This document shows, in pieces, positions 34,949 through 44,595 of a DNA stretch of 64,000 nt. The stretch is from Marinobacter sp. EhC06 (lineage in GTDB: Bacteria; Pseudomonadota; Gammaproteobacteria; Pseudomonadales; Oleiphilaceae), in the NCBI RefSeq assembly GCF_001650915.1, contig NZ_LXYO01000012.1, forward strand, positions 372,001 through 436,000. The letters run 5' to 3'. Position 1 is the stretch's first letter; each line of letters opens with the position of its first letter. Below the pieces are notes generated by a model, which did no database searches, was not told the DNA's origin, and saw only the letters and a list, made by a program, of their open reading frames with translations. Both the position numbers and the translations under genes were made by a program.

Positions 34949-37900
34949 ATGCCCCGGCTCAACGCGAAACAGTCCAGACTCAGCAAGGATGCGGTTGTTG
35001 TCACACCGGGCCTGATTCCTTGCGGCTGTGTCATTGACAGCGTGGCCCTGGACAGCAAAGAGCTTCGCCTCAGCCTGAAGCAGCTTACTTCGCCCACGGT
35101 GCTGGACCAGCTGTCATCCTCTGCCGCCACCCAGGCGGATCTTCATGTCTTCCTCGATCACGATCATGACAAGCAGCATATCCATTTCAGGGGCGCGGTC
35201 CGTGCTGGCCGGGGCAACAGCATTTCGCTCGACATCGCGGGCATCACCCCGGACCTGAAGCGCGAAGTTGATCTTCTGGTTCAGCACACGGGCAGGAGCA
35301 GGCTTGCGGAAGCGGCGCCAGACCCTGCACTGAAACAACTTTACCACCAGCATTGCCGTCGACTTCTGGAACAATTACTTCCGGAGTTTATGGAGGGCAC
35401 CTTCGAGGGCATTGAAGCCGACCTGGAACAGGCCGCCGAGCTCCGTGAAATCACCCGGCTGAAGGATATGCGCTTCATCTTCCAAAGCCGCCAGCAGCGA
35501 ATGCTCCAGGATTTCCAGGCCCAGTTCCAGGCCAATCAGGCGACCCTTGAGCCCGCCACTGAGTCCCGGGCCGGCAGCAAGGAGTTGCACCTGCTGCAAC
35601 AACACGAGTTTGAAGACTGGCTTGATTTGCAAGCCATTGCCACGGGGATAAGCAAGGCAAATTCCGGCGCAACCTTCTTGCTCAACCAGTTTCTGAACCA
35701 GATTTTTCGGCAGGACGTCAACGATGACAACAACCCGCTGACACCTCGAGCGCTTTGTGTTTGCCTGCAATACATGGTCGACCATCTGGGCATTGCGCGG
35801 GAGCATCGCCTGACCATTTACCGAGCCTGGGAAAGCGCTCTGGGCAGAGTCTGGCCCGCGGCAATCCGCTCCCTGATCAATGATTGCCGCCGGGCCGGAC
35901 TTGAAGCCCTGGACATCTCTGAGTTGCCGGCAAACTGGTCGCTGAGGGACCACCAATCAGAAGAAGCAGATTCAACTACTGGAACCGTGAAGAACTCATC
36001 GGCCGAGCCGGCGGGAACGGAAGACATTGGGCATGCGACATCAGAGATGCCATCGGCTGGACGCTCCCTATTCCAATTGATGGCACTGGAAGCAAGCCCC
36101 TCCTCCGAACTCGCAGACTGGGAGGAGCCGAACCCGAAGCTTTCGGAAAACCTCCGTTCCCGGCGCCGCGAGCTTCTGAATCGCTTACACGACGACGAAC
36201 CGGATATGGCTGGGTTGCTCCAGGAACTGGCCGACTCGGACTCAGACCTGGCAAGCTCTCTGGACCGCACAGCGGTGGAGAAGGCCAACCTGGTGGACCG
36301 GCTGTTTGCGCCGCTAAAGACTCACGAGGAGCTGTCGGGTTCGCTCCGCCACCAACTGCAAAAACTTCGGCTGCCGGTATTTGAAACGCTGGTTGAGACA
36401 CCGGACTTTCTGAATGCCGACGACCACCCTGCCCGGGACATTATTAACAACCTGATGCACATCTGCCTTGCTGAAAGAGCATCGAGCAAGAAACTGGAAG
36501 CGACAGTTGCCGACATCGTCGAGGAGCTGACAGAGATTGAGGTTTCGGACCCAGAACTGCTGGAGACTCTGGGCCAAAGGCTGAAACAGCTTGTTGAACG
36601 GCAGGATCAATCGTTTATCCGGAATTCAGAACGGCTGGCCAAAACCCTGGAGGGCAAAGAGCGCCTGCGCAGAACTCGCAAGCAGGCCAGGCAAAGGGTG
36701 AACGCGCTCCTTGGCGGCCGGCAGGTTCCGAAAATTCTGATCGGTCTTCTTCAGGCGGGCTGGGAGCAACTGATCGTTCTGACCATGTTGCGGGAAGGTC
36801 AGGAAAGCCGACACTGTGAAGAACTCATTGATGTAGTGGCGCAACTCCAGGCCTGGCTGTCTCCTGCCGGCACCTCCGAAGAGCTGGCATTTGAACGAGA
36901 ACTTGAAAGCAGTGTGGTGCTGCAGTTTATTGAACGGGAGCTCAGAACGGCCGGTGATGTCTCACGAATACGACCCGTGATAGACGAGTTATCCGAAATT
37001 CTTCAGGGCCATGTGGAGGCACAGACCACCTGGGTGGAGGAGTACGGCGACGACGATGAGGCGCCGCTTACATTGCCTCCAGAGCTTGAGGACAGCCGTT
37101 GGGTCTCAAGGGCAAAGGACATAGCCGTCGGCGATTGGGTTGAAGTCTGGCTAGACAGCGGGGAGACCCGTCGCATGCGCCTGGTTTGGGGTGGCGAGGA
37201 GTCACTCCGGTTTGTTTTTCTCTCGCCCAAGGGAATGAGCGAAGTCAGTTACGGGTTCCCGGAGTTTGTCCGGAAACTCGCCGAGGGAGAAGCCTGGCTG
37301 GTAGAAGATGGCGACATCCCGTTCCTTGATCAAAGCCTGTTCAGCATTGTTGAGGAGGTTTACCGGAAGCTGAATTTCCAGGCCACCCACGACGCCCTGA
37401 CCGGCTGCATGCATCGCCATGACTTCGAAAAGCAGGTGTCGGGGCTGATCAGCACAGCACCATCATCTCCGGAAGACAGTTCTTCCGCCCTGATGGTACT
37501 GGACATAGACGAGTTCAGTGTCATCAACGCTTCCTATGGCGCGGAAGCCGGAGACACCCTGCTAAAACACGTCGCCGACACGCTTCGGCAAGCTTGCGAG
37601 TCCCGTTTCTCAGAATCACACGTTGGCCGGATAAGCGGCAACGAGTTTGCAGTGCTCATCAATAACATCAGCACGGAGGACTGCCTCGATTTCGCAGAAT
37701 CCCTGCGCCGAAACTTCGAGCAGCAGGTTTTCCAGCATGGGCCGGCGGAATACAAGGCAACGGTAAGCATCAGTATCCGACCGGTTACGGCTGCCGCTCA
37801 CTCCCCCGGCGATCTTCTCAATCAAGCGAGCCTCTCACTCAAGGCAGCCAAGAAGCTGGGCGGAAACCGGATTGAACTGGCGAGGGGAAACAGGGACCAG

Positions 37901-38704
37901 TCACAGATTGGCACACCTCAGTGGGTCACGGAAATTGACCGGACTATCCGCGACGGCAGCCTCTATCTCCGGGCCCAACCAATTGTTGCACTTGCTCCGG
38001 AAAGCGGCGAAGGCAAGATGTATGAACTCTTGCTTGGCCTGAAAGACAGCGCTGGCAAGGAAATCTCGCCCCAGGGCTATATTGAGGCGGCCGAACAATT
38101 CAAACGCAGCACGCGAGTTGATTTGTGGGTCATTTCCGAAGTGCTGGCGTGGATGCGCGACAATCCGGAGGCGCTGGACAAAATCGCCACTCTTAACGTC
38201 AACCTCTCAGGCGCGTCTTTAAGCGATGACAGCTTCATGCTCGGACTGGAATCCAACCTCAGGTCGAATCCGGAGCTGGCTCACAAGATCTGTTTTGAGA
38301 TAACCGAGACCTCTGCCGTGGCCAACCTCCATTTTGCTTCCGATTTCATGCGTGAAATGAAGCGCCTGAATTGCCGGTTCGCCCTGGATGACTTTGGCAC
38401 CGGCCTGTCCTCCTATGCCTACCTGCAGAAGCTGCCAGTGGACTTCGTGAAAATCGACGGCATTTTCGTCAGGGACATGGCCACCAACCTGACTAACTAC
38501 GCCATGGTGCGCTCGATCAACGAGCTGTGCCATTTCCTCGACCTGAAGACCATTGCCGAATACGTCGAGGATATGGAAATCATGGACACCCTGAAGGAGA
38601 TTCAGGTGGACTATGCACAGGGCTTTGCCATCGCCAAACCTCGCAGGCTCGACCACCTGGGTAACAGAAAAACCGACACCCCGGTTTATGCCTACAAGAA
38701 ATAG
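34949..38704 (+). CDS. Large DUF1631 / degenerate GGDEF / EAL protein
   Basis: A 1251-residue cytoplasmic protein. Residues about 1-110 look PilZ-like (CGCVIDSVALDSKELRLSL). Residues about 130-780 form the helical DUF1631 region. A GGDEF domain lies at about 800-980 and carries S896-G-N-E-F (RISGNEFAVL) instead of GGDEF, so cyclase activity is unlikely. The EAL domain (about 1000-1245) keeps E1026 (in YELLLGL), the Asn of LNVNLSG, EITETS, D1147-D1148 (DDFGTGLSSY), K1168 in VKIDG, TIAEYVED and the Gln of YAQGF, so it could hydrolyse c-di-GMP. It may act as a phosphodiesterase gated by the other domains. CAGGAAGG lies upstream of the ATG. Confidence 0.88.
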   Translation: MPRLNAKQSRLSKDAVVVTPGLIPCGCVIDSVALDSKELRLSLKQLTSPTVLDQLSSSAATQADLHVFLDHDHDKQHIHFRGAVRAGRGNSISLDIAGITPDLKREVDLLVQHTGRSRLAEAAPDPALKQLYHQHCRRLLEQLLPEFMEGTFEGIEADLEQAAELREITRLKDMRFIFQSRQQRMLQDFQAQFQANQATLEPATESRAGSKELHLLQQHEFEDWLDLQAIATGISKANSGATFLLNQFLNQIFRQDVNDDNNPLTPRALCVCLQYMVDHLGIAREHRLTIYRAWESALGRVWPAAIRSLINDCRRAGLEALDISELPANWSLRDHQSEEADSTTGTVKNSSAEPAGTEDIGHATSEMPSAGRSLFQLMALEASPSSELADWEEPNPKLSENLRSRRRELLNRLHDDEPDMAGLLQELADSDSDLASSLDRTAVEKANLVDRLFAPLKTHEELSGSLRHQLQKLRLPVFETLVETPDFLNADDHPARDIINNLMHICLAERASSKKLEATVADIVEELTEIEVSDPELLETLGQRLKQLVERQDQSFIRNSERLAKTLEGKERLRRTRKQARQRVNALLGGRQVPKILIGLLQAGWEQLIVLTMLREGQESRHCEELIDVVAQLQAWLSPAGTSEELAFERELESSVVLQFIERELRTAGDVSRIRPVIDELSEILQGHVEAQTTWVEEYGDDDEAPLTLPPELEDSRWVSRAKDIAVGDWVEVWLDSGETRRMRLVWGGEESLRFVFLSPKGMSEVSYGFPEFVRKLAEGEAWLVEDGDIPFLDQSLFSIVEEVYRKLNFQATHDALTGCMHRHDFEKQVSGLISTAPSSPEDSSSALMVLDIDEFSVINASYGAEAGDTLLKHVADTLRQACESRFSESHVGRISGNEFAVLINNISTEDCLDFAESLRRNFEQQVFQHGPAEYKATVSISIRPVTAAAHSPGDLLNQASLSLKAAKKLGGNRIELARGNRDQSQIGTPQWVTEIDRTIRDGSLYLRAQPIVALAPESGEGKMYELLLGLKDSAGKEISPQGYIEAAEQFKRSTRVDLWVISEVLAWMRDNPEALDKIATLNVNLSGASLSDDSFMLGLESNLRSNPELAHKICFEITETSAVANLHFASDFMREMKRLNCRFALDDFGTGLSSYAYLQKLPVDFVKIDGIFVRDMATNLTNYAMVRSINELCHFLDLKTIAEYVEDMEIMDTLKEIQVDYAQGFAIAKPRRLDHLGNRKTDTPVYAYKK

Positions 38705-38906
38705 CTTTGCATTCTCCGGCAGTGAGAGTACAGTGGGCCTCGTTGGAAAGATTTAGCAAAGCATTTCATCAATAAGACCGCTCAGTTGTAACAAGTAGCA
38801 CGTCCTGTTTTTGATCACGCCAGTTTTTTGTTTCCGCATACCGCTGATCAGGCATCAAAAGATGATCTGACGGCACATTAAATGATTGAAATCAGGAAAG
38901 AATATT
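38705..38906 (+). other. Leader region of the cold-shock gene
   Basis: About 200 AT-rich bases between the GGDEF/EAL gene and csp hold no gene I can support. CspA-type genes usually have a long 5' leader acting as a thermosensor; this stretch is the right length and would place any such element here. The classical E. coli cold-box sequence was not found. Confidence 0.4.
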
Positions 38907-39113
38907 ATGTCTACAGTTACCGGCAACGTTAAGTTTTTCAACGAAGCAAAAGGTTTTGGCTTTATTACTCGCGAAAGCGGCCCGGACGTTTTCGTTCACT
39001 ACAGCGCCATTCAGGGCGGCGGTTTCAAGACTCTGGCTGAAGGCCAACAGGTCGAGTTCACCGTTACCCAGGGCCAGAAAGGTCCTCAGGCGGAAAACGT
39101 AGTCGCTCTTTAA
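38907..39113 (+). CDS. Cold-shock protein, CspA family
   Basis: A 68-residue single cold-shock domain from ATG 38907 ([20 protein letters not shown]); AGGAAAG lies six bases upstream. RNP1 is KGFGFI and RNP2 is VFVHYS. It binds single-stranded nucleic acid and melts RNA structures. A UUCG-loop terminator follows at 39155. Confidence 0.96.
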   Translation: MSTVTGNVKFFNEAKGFGFITRESGPDVFVHYSAIQGGGFKTLAEGQQVEFTVTQGQKGPQAENVVAL

Positions 39114-39154
39114 TTATAAAGAGATGCTCTGCAAATAGCAGACGACACGTTTAG

Positions 39155-39181
39155 AAAAAGGCAGCTTCGGCTGCCTTTTTT
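39155..39181 (+). terminator. Rho-independent terminator after csp
   Basis: A GGCAGC / GCTGCC stem with a TTCG loop (39160-39175) is preceded by AAAAA and followed by six T residues. The symmetric A and T tracts mean it could also work for the convergent Lrp gene. Confidence 0.92.
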
Positions 39182-39203
39182 CGTTCAGGTACCCGTCCTG
39201 AAC

Positions 39204-39683
39204 CTACTGAATGCCTTCCACCGGGATCGTCTCGGTATTCTTTATCTCCCGCAACGCAAAGTTTGAATTCACCTGGGCAATGCCCTGCAGGGTGAAGATC
39301 TTTTCGTTCAGGAACCGATCGTAACTGGCCATGTCCGGCACAATCACCCTGAGTACGAAATCGGCATTACCGGTCACCGCGAAACACTGAAGTACCTCGG
39401 GGTAGCTGCTCACCTGCTGCTCAATTTCTGCCGTACTGTCGATGTTGTGCCTCTGCAGCGACAGATTGACCAGCACGCACAGACCCTGACCAATGCGCTC
39501 CGGATCCACTCTTGCGCTGTATCCCTGGATCACACCACTTTCCTCAAGTGTCCGAACTCGGCGCCAGCAAGCAGCCGGTGACAACCCCACCTGCTCGGCC
39601 AGTAACTGGTTACTGATGCGCCCATCCTGCTGCAGTGCCGATAGAATTTTCCGATCCAGCTTGTCCAGCTCTACCTGTTTCAT
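39204..39683 (-). CDS. Lrp/AsnC-family transcriptional regulator
   Basis: A 159-residue regulator from the ATG at 39681-39683, with AGGTG upstream; a longer frame to 39737 is rejected. The N-terminal HTH (LDRKILSALQQDGRISNQLL; SPAACWRRVRTLEESGVIQG) and C-terminal RAM domain (VLQCFAVTGNADFVLRVIVP) are complete. It is divergent from the indolepyruvate oxidoreductase gene and probably controls it in response to an amino acid. Confidence 0.92.
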   Translation of the reverse strand: MKQVELDKLDRKILSALQQDGRISNQLLAEQVGLSPAACWRRVRTLEESGVIQGYSARVDPERIGQGLCVLVNLSLQRHNIDSTAEIEQQVSSYPEVLQCFAVTGNADFVLRVIVPDMASYDRFLNEKIFTLQGIAQVNSNFALREIKNTETIPVEGIQ

Positions 39684-39699
39684 TTGGTAACACCTGACT

Positions 39700-39747
39700 T
39701 TTATCAAAGGTTCTTTCTCTTTATTGTCATTTATCAAACATCCTTTC
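39700..39747. promoter_or_regulatory. Pair of 18-bp direct repeats, probable Lrp-type operator
   Basis: TTTATCAAAGGTTCTTTC at 39700-39717 and TTTATCAAACATCCTTTC at 39730-39747 agree at 15 of 18 positions and are exactly 30 bases apart (about three helical turns). They sit in the 157-base divergent gap of the Lrp-type gene and the oxidoreductase gene. Confidence 0.5.
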
Positions 39748-39840
39748 GCAAACTCTCGAAACCGTCACCCAATACGCAAGCACCTTTTGCGGACTTCCCT
39801 CTAGAATTTTGGTCATAAAATCGACAAAAAGGAGGGCGCC

Positions 39841-42800
39841 ATGTCCGCCGATACCCCACAACTCGACGATTACAAACTCGAAGACCGCTACCTGCGGGAA
39901 TCCGGTCGGGTGTTCCTGACCGGCACACAGGCGCTGGTCCGAATCCCCCTGATGCAAGCAGCCCTGGATCGCAAACAGGGACTGAATACGGCCGGCCTGG
40001 TAAGTGGCTACCGGGGCTCCCCTCTGGGCGCTGTCGACCAGGCACTCTGGCAGACCAAGGATCTCCTGGAGAAAAACCGAATCGATTTCGTGCCCGCCAT
40101 TAACGAAGACCTCGCCGCCACGATCATGCTCGGTACCCAACAGGTGGAAACCGACGAAGACCGGCAGGTGGACGGGGTTTTCGGCCTCTGGTATGGCAAA
40201 GGGCCGGGCGTGGACCGCGCAGGCGATGCACTGAAACACGGCACCACCTATGGCTCCTCGCCCCATGGCGGCGTGCTGGTGGTAGCGGGTGATGACCACG
40301 GCTGCGTATCATCGTCCATGCCCCATCAGTCTGATGTGGCGTTCATGAGTTTCTTCATGCCCACCATCAACCCGGCCAACATCGCCGAGTATCTGGAGTT
40401 CGGGCTCTGGGGCTACGCCCTGTCCCGCTACAGCGGTTGCTGGGTCGGCTTCAAGGCGATCTCCGAAACCGTGGAAAGCGCGGCCTCTGTCGAGATTCCA
40501 CCGCAACCGGATTTTGTTACCCCGGACGATTTCACCGCCCCTGAAAGCGGCCTTCATTACCGCTGGCCGGACCTGCCGGGGCCGCAACTGGAAACCCGCA
40601 TCGAACACAAGCTCGCAGCCGTTCAGGCTTTTGCCCGGGCTAACCGCATTGACCGGTGCCTGTTCGACAACAAGGAAGCCCGCTTCGGTATTGTCACTAC
40701 TGGCAAGGGTCACCTGGATCTGCTTGAAGCCCTGGACCTGTTGGGCATCGATGAAGACCAGGCCCGGGACATGGGGCTGGATATCTACAAGGTTGGCATG
40801 GTCTGGCCCCTCGAGCGCCGTGGCATCCTCGACTTCGTTCACGGCAAGCAAGAAGTGCTGGTAATCGAGGAAAAGCGCGGCATCATCGAGAGCCAGATCA
40901 AGGAATACATGTCAGAGCCGGATCGCCCCGGCGAGGTTCTGATTACCGGCAAACAGGATGAGCTAGGCCGACCACTGATCCCCTATGTCGGCGAGTTGAG
41001 CCCGAAACTGGTTGCCGGCTTCCTGGCGGCCCGTCTTGGTCGCTTCTTCGAGGTGGATTTCAGCGAGCGCATGGCTGAAATCAGTGCCATGACCACCGCT
41101 CAGGATCCGGGCGGCGTCAAGCGTATGCCCTATTTCTGCTCTGGCTGCCCCCACAACACCTCCACCAAGGTCCCTGAGGGCAGCAAGGCCCTGGCCGGCA
41201 TTGGCTGCCACTTTATGGCGTCCTGGATGGGCCGGAACACGGAATCCCTCATCCAGATGGGTGGCGAAGGGGTCAACTGGATTGGCAAGAGCCGCTATAC
41301 CGGCAACCCCCACGTGTTCCAGAACCTGGGTGAAGGCACCTATTTCCATTCCGGTTCCATGGCTATCCGTCAGGCGGTAGCTGCCGGCATCAACATTACC
41401 TACAAGATCCTGTTCAACGACGCCGTGGCCATGACCGGCGGTCAGCCGGTGGACGGCCAGATCACCGTCGACAGGATTGCCCAGCAAATGGCCGCAGAAG
41501 GGGTCAATCGGGTTGTTGTGCTCAGTGATGAGCCCGAGAAATACGATGGCCATCATGACCTGTTCCCCAAGGATGTCACCTTCCACGATCGGTCCGAGCT
41601 CGACCAGGTGCAGCGCGAATTGCGTGACATCCCTGGTTGTACCGTGCTGATCTACGACCAGACCTGTGCCGCCGAGAAGCGCCGCCGGCGCAAGCGCAAG
41701 CAGTTCCCGGATCCGGCAAAGCGGGCCTTTATCAACCACCATGTCTGCGAAGGCTGTGGCGACTGCTCGGTGCAGTCCAACTGTCTCTCGGTGGTGCCGC
41801 GCAAGACCGAACTGGGCCGCAAGCGCAAGATCGACCAGTCCTCCTGCAACAAGGACTTCTCCTGTGTTAACGGATTCTGCCCCAGCTTCGTGACCATTGA
41901 AGGCGGTCAGTTACGCAAATCCCGCGGCGTTGACACCGGCTCCGTACTCACCCGCAAGCTGGCTGACATCCCAGCTCCCAAATTGCCTGAAATGACCGGC
42001 TCCTACGATCTGCTCGTGGGCGGTGTCGGCGGTACAGGAGTGGTGACGGTCGGCCAGCTGATCACCATGGCGGCCCATCTGGAGTCGCGCGGTGCCTCGG
42101 TACTGGATTTCATGGGCTTCGCCCAGAAAGGCGGCACGGTGCTGAGCTACGTTCGTATGGCACCGTCCCCGGACAAGCTCCACCAAGTACGGATCAGCAA
42201 TGGCCAGGCCGATGCGGTCATCGCCTGTGATCTGGTGGTAGCGTCTTCCCAGAAGGCCCTGAGCGTTCTCCGGCCCAACCACACCCGGATTGTCGCCAAC
42301 GAAGCGGAACTGCCTACCGCCGACTACGTGCTCTTCCGCGACGCCGATATGAAGGCCGACAAACGGCTTGGCCTGCTGCAGGACGCAGTTGGAAAAGATC
42401 ACTTTGACCAACTGGACGCCAATGGCATTGCCGAGAAACTGATGGGCGACACCGTATTCTCCAACGTGATGATGCTCGGTTTTGCCTGGCAAAAGGGCCT
42501 GCTGCCCCTGTCAGAAGCCGCCCTGATGAAGGCCATCGAACTCAATGGCGTGGCGATCGAGCGGAACAAGGAAGCCTTCGGCTGGGGCCGACTGGCGGCC
42601 GTGGAACCCAGCGCAGTCACGGATCTGCTGGACGACAACAAAGCCCAGGTTGTTGAGGTCAAAACCGAGCCAACCCTGGACGAACTGATCAACACCCGGC
42701 ATAAGCACCTGGTCAACTACCAGAACCAGCGTTGGGCCGACCAATACCGGGACGCAGTTGCAGGGGTCCGGAAGGCTGAGGAGTCCCTCGGTGAAACCAA

Positions 42801-43359
42801 CCTGCTGCTGACTCGTGCAGTAGCCCAGCAGCTGTACCGGTTCATGGCCTACAAGGACGAATACGAAGTCGCGCGACTGTTTGCCGAAACCGACTTCATG
42901 AAAGAGGTGAATGAAACCTTCGAGGGTGACTTCAAAGTCCACTTCCATCTGGCCCCGCCCCTGCTTAGCGGCGAGACCGACGCCCAGGGTCGCCCGAAAA
43001 AACGCCGGTTCGGCCCCTGGATGTTCCGGGCCTTCCGGCTGCTGGCGAAACTTCGCGGCCTGCGCGGAACCGCAATCGATCCGTTCCGCTATTCTGCCGA
43101 CCGCAAGCTGGACCGGGCCATGCTGAAGGACTATCAGAGCCTGGTAGACCGGATCGGTCGTGAGCTCAACGCCAGCAACTACGAGACCTTCCTGCAACTG
43201 GCAGAATTGCCCGCAGACGTCCGGGGCTATGGCCCAGTCAGGGAACTGGCGGCAGAGAGCATTCGCGAAAAACAGACACAGCTGATCAAGGCGCTGGACA
43301 CCGGTCGCCCGACCCTGATCCGCACCCAACAGGCCGACGAGGAGGCAAACCATGTTTGA
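39841..43359 (+). CDS. Fused indolepyruvate (2-oxoacid) ferredoxin oxidoreductase
   Basis: A 1172-residue single-chain 2-oxoacid oxidoreductase. Parts in order: a pyrimidine-binding domain (GLVSGYRGSPLGAVDQALWQ), a Cys motif (CSGCPHNTST), a thiamine-diphosphate domain (GIGCHFMASWMGRN), a ferredoxin-like cluster (CEGCGDCSVQSNC), the gamma domain (LLVGGVGGTGVVTVGQLITM) and a C-terminal DUF6537-like region. It converts arylpyruvates to aryl-acetyl-CoA with reduction of an acceptor. The aromatic aminotransferase-like gene overlaps its end, supporting aryl-pyruvate substrates. AAGGAGG precedes the ATG. Confidence 0.92.
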   Translation: MSADTPQLDDYKLEDRYLRESGRVFLTGTQALVRIPLMQAALDRKQGLNTAGLVSGYRGSPLGAVDQALWQTKDLLEKNRIDFVPAINEDLAATIMLGTQQVETDEDRQVDGVFGLWYGKGPGVDRAGDALKHGTTYGSSPHGGVLVVAGDDHGCVSSSMPHQSDVAFMSFFMPTINPANIAEYLEFGLWGYALSRYSGCWVGFKAISETVESAASVEIPPQPDFVTPDDFTAPESGLHYRWPDLPGPQLETRIEHKLAAVQAFARANRIDRCLFDNKEARFGIVTTGKGHLDLLEALDLLGIDEDQARDMGLDIYKVGMVWPLERRGILDFVHGKQEVLVIEEKRGIIESQIKEYMSEPDRPGEVLITGKQDELGRPLIPYVGELSPKLVAGFLAARLGRFFEVDFSERMAEISAMTTAQDPGGVKRMPYFCSGCPHNTSTKVPEGSKALAGIGCHFMASWMGRNTESLIQMGGEGVNWIGKSRYTGNPHVFQNLGEGTYFHSGSMAIRQAVAAGINITYKILFNDAVAMTGGQPVDGQITVDRIAQQMAAEGVNRVVVLSDEPEKYDGHHDLFPKDVTFHDRSELDQVQRELRDIPGCTVLIYDQTCAAEKRRRRKRKQFPDPAKRAFINHHVCEGCGDCSVQSNCLSVVPRKTELGRKRKIDQSSCNKDFSCVNGFCPSFVTIEGGQLRKSRGVDTGSVLTRKLADIPAPKLPEMTGSYDLLVGGVGGTGVVTVGQLITMAAHLESRGASVLDFMGFAQKGGTVLSYVRMAPSPDKLHQVRISNGQADAVIACDLVVASSQKALSVLRPNHTRIVANEAELPTADYVLFRDADMKADKRLGLLQDAVGKDHFDQLDANGIAEKLMGDTVFSNVMMLGFAWQKGLLPLSEAALMKAIELNGVAIERNKEAFGWGRLAAVEPSAVTDLLDDNKAQVVEVKTEPTLDELINTRHKHLVNYQNQRWADQYRDAVAGVRKAEESLGETNLLLTRAVAQQLYRFMAYKDEYEVARLFAETDFMKEVNETFEGDFKVHFHLAPPLLSGETDAQGRPKKRRFGPWMFRAFRLLAKLRGLRGTAIDPFRYSADRKLDRAMLKDYQSLVDRIGRELNASNYETFLQLAELPADVRGYGPVRELAAESIREKQTQLIKALDTGRPTLIRTQQADEEANHV

Positions 43360-44539
43360 AACACTCCAGCCCCTGCCTCAGGACCCGATCCTGCAGCTGA
43401 TGCAGACCTTCCGTGAAGACAACCGACCAGACAAGGTGGATCTGGGCATCGGCGTCTACAAGGATGATGCAGGCAATACGCCCATCATGGCCGCCGTGCA
43501 CGAAGCGGAGCGTCGCCTGCTTGAAGGAGAAACCACCAAAAGCTACGTTGGCCCTGCCGGTTCTGCCGGCTTCAACAGCGCCATGGCGGAGTTGATCCTG
43601 GGCAGCAACAGCTCGCTGGTCCGTGACGGCCGTGTATCGGTCATCCAGACACCGGGCGGCTGTGGCGCCCTGCGTATGGCCGCCGAGTTTCTGCGCCTGT
43701 GCAAGGCGGACACAAAAGTCTGGGTCAGCACGCCCACCTGGGCCAACCACTTGCCTTTGCTTGGTGGCGCCGGCCTGACTATTCGCGAATATCCGTACCT
43801 CAATCCAGAGACCCTGCAGGTAGACTTCGGCGCCATGCTGGAAACCCTGGAACGGGCGGATGCGGGCGACGTGGTGTTGCTGCACGGGTGCTGCCACAAC
43901 CCCTCGGGCGCGGACCTGAGCCTGGCCCAGTGGCACGAAGTGACCAGCCTGATCCAGCGCAAAGGCCTGCTGCCCTTCGTGGACATGGCCTATCAGGGCC
44001 TTGGCGAAGGCCTGGACGCGGATGCAGCTGGCCTGAGGTACCTGGCCAGTGCGGTACCTGAAATGCTGATCGCGGCCTCGTGCTCCAAGAACTTTGGCCT
44101 CTACCGGGAACGCACCGGCGCTCTCGCCCTGGTTTTGGAAACCGCAACCGTAAATGCCGCCGCCACCAGCCAACTGCTGAGCGTCATCCGGTCGCATTAT
44201 TCAATGCCACCGGCCCACGGCGCCTCAATAGTGGAGACCATCCTTGGCGATGACGCCCTGCGAGCCCAGTGGCAACAGGAGCTAAACGGTATGTGTGAGC
44301 GCATCCTGCATCTGCGTCACGCTTTTGCCGGCGCGCTTTCACCGGTCGGCGACTTCGAATTCATCGCCCGTCAACGAGGCATGTTCTCGTTCCTCGGAAT
44401 CAGTCCGGAGCAGGTAGGCCGGTTACGGAAGGAACACGGCATCTACATGCTGGAAAGCAGCCGCGTAAACGTTGCCGGTTTGAACGACCGCGTCTTGCCA
44501 CAAGTCGCTTCCGCCCTGCGCGAGGTGCTCGGCAAGTAA
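43352..44539 (+). CDS. Aromatic/aspartate aminotransferase (class I)
   Basis: A 395-residue PLP aminotransferase of the AspC/TyrB type: FREDNRPDKVDLGIGVYKDD, SYVGPAGSAGF, HGCCHNPSGADLS, the substrate side-chain DMAYQGLGEG, the PLP Lys in SCSKNFGLYRERTGAL, and a conserved Arg near ESSRVN. It would convert aromatic amino acids to arylpyruvates for the preceding enzyme. It overlaps that gene by 8 bases with GAGGAGG as ribosome site, so translation is coupled. Confidence 0.92.
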   Translation: MFETLQPLPQDPILQLMQTFREDNRPDKVDLGIGVYKDDAGNTPIMAAVHEAERRLLEGETTKSYVGPAGSAGFNSAMAELILGSNSSLVRDGRVSVIQTPGGCGALRMAAEFLRLCKADTKVWVSTPTWANHLPLLGGAGLTIREYPYLNPETLQVDFGAMLETLERADAGDVVLLHGCCHNPSGADLSLAQWHEVTSLIQRKGLLPFVDMAYQGLGEGLDADAAGLRYLASAVPEMLIAASCSKNFGLYRERTGALALVLETATVNAAATSQLLSVIRSHYSMPPAHGASIVETILGDDALRAQWQQELNGMCERILHLRHAFAGALSPVGDFEFIARQRGMFSFLGISPEQVGRLRKEHGIYMLESSRVNVAGLNDRVLPQVASALREVLGK

Positions 44540-44595
44540 ATACTTTTTCGACAACAACCAATCAGTCCGACAAAAACAATTAGCCGGAGAGAAGA

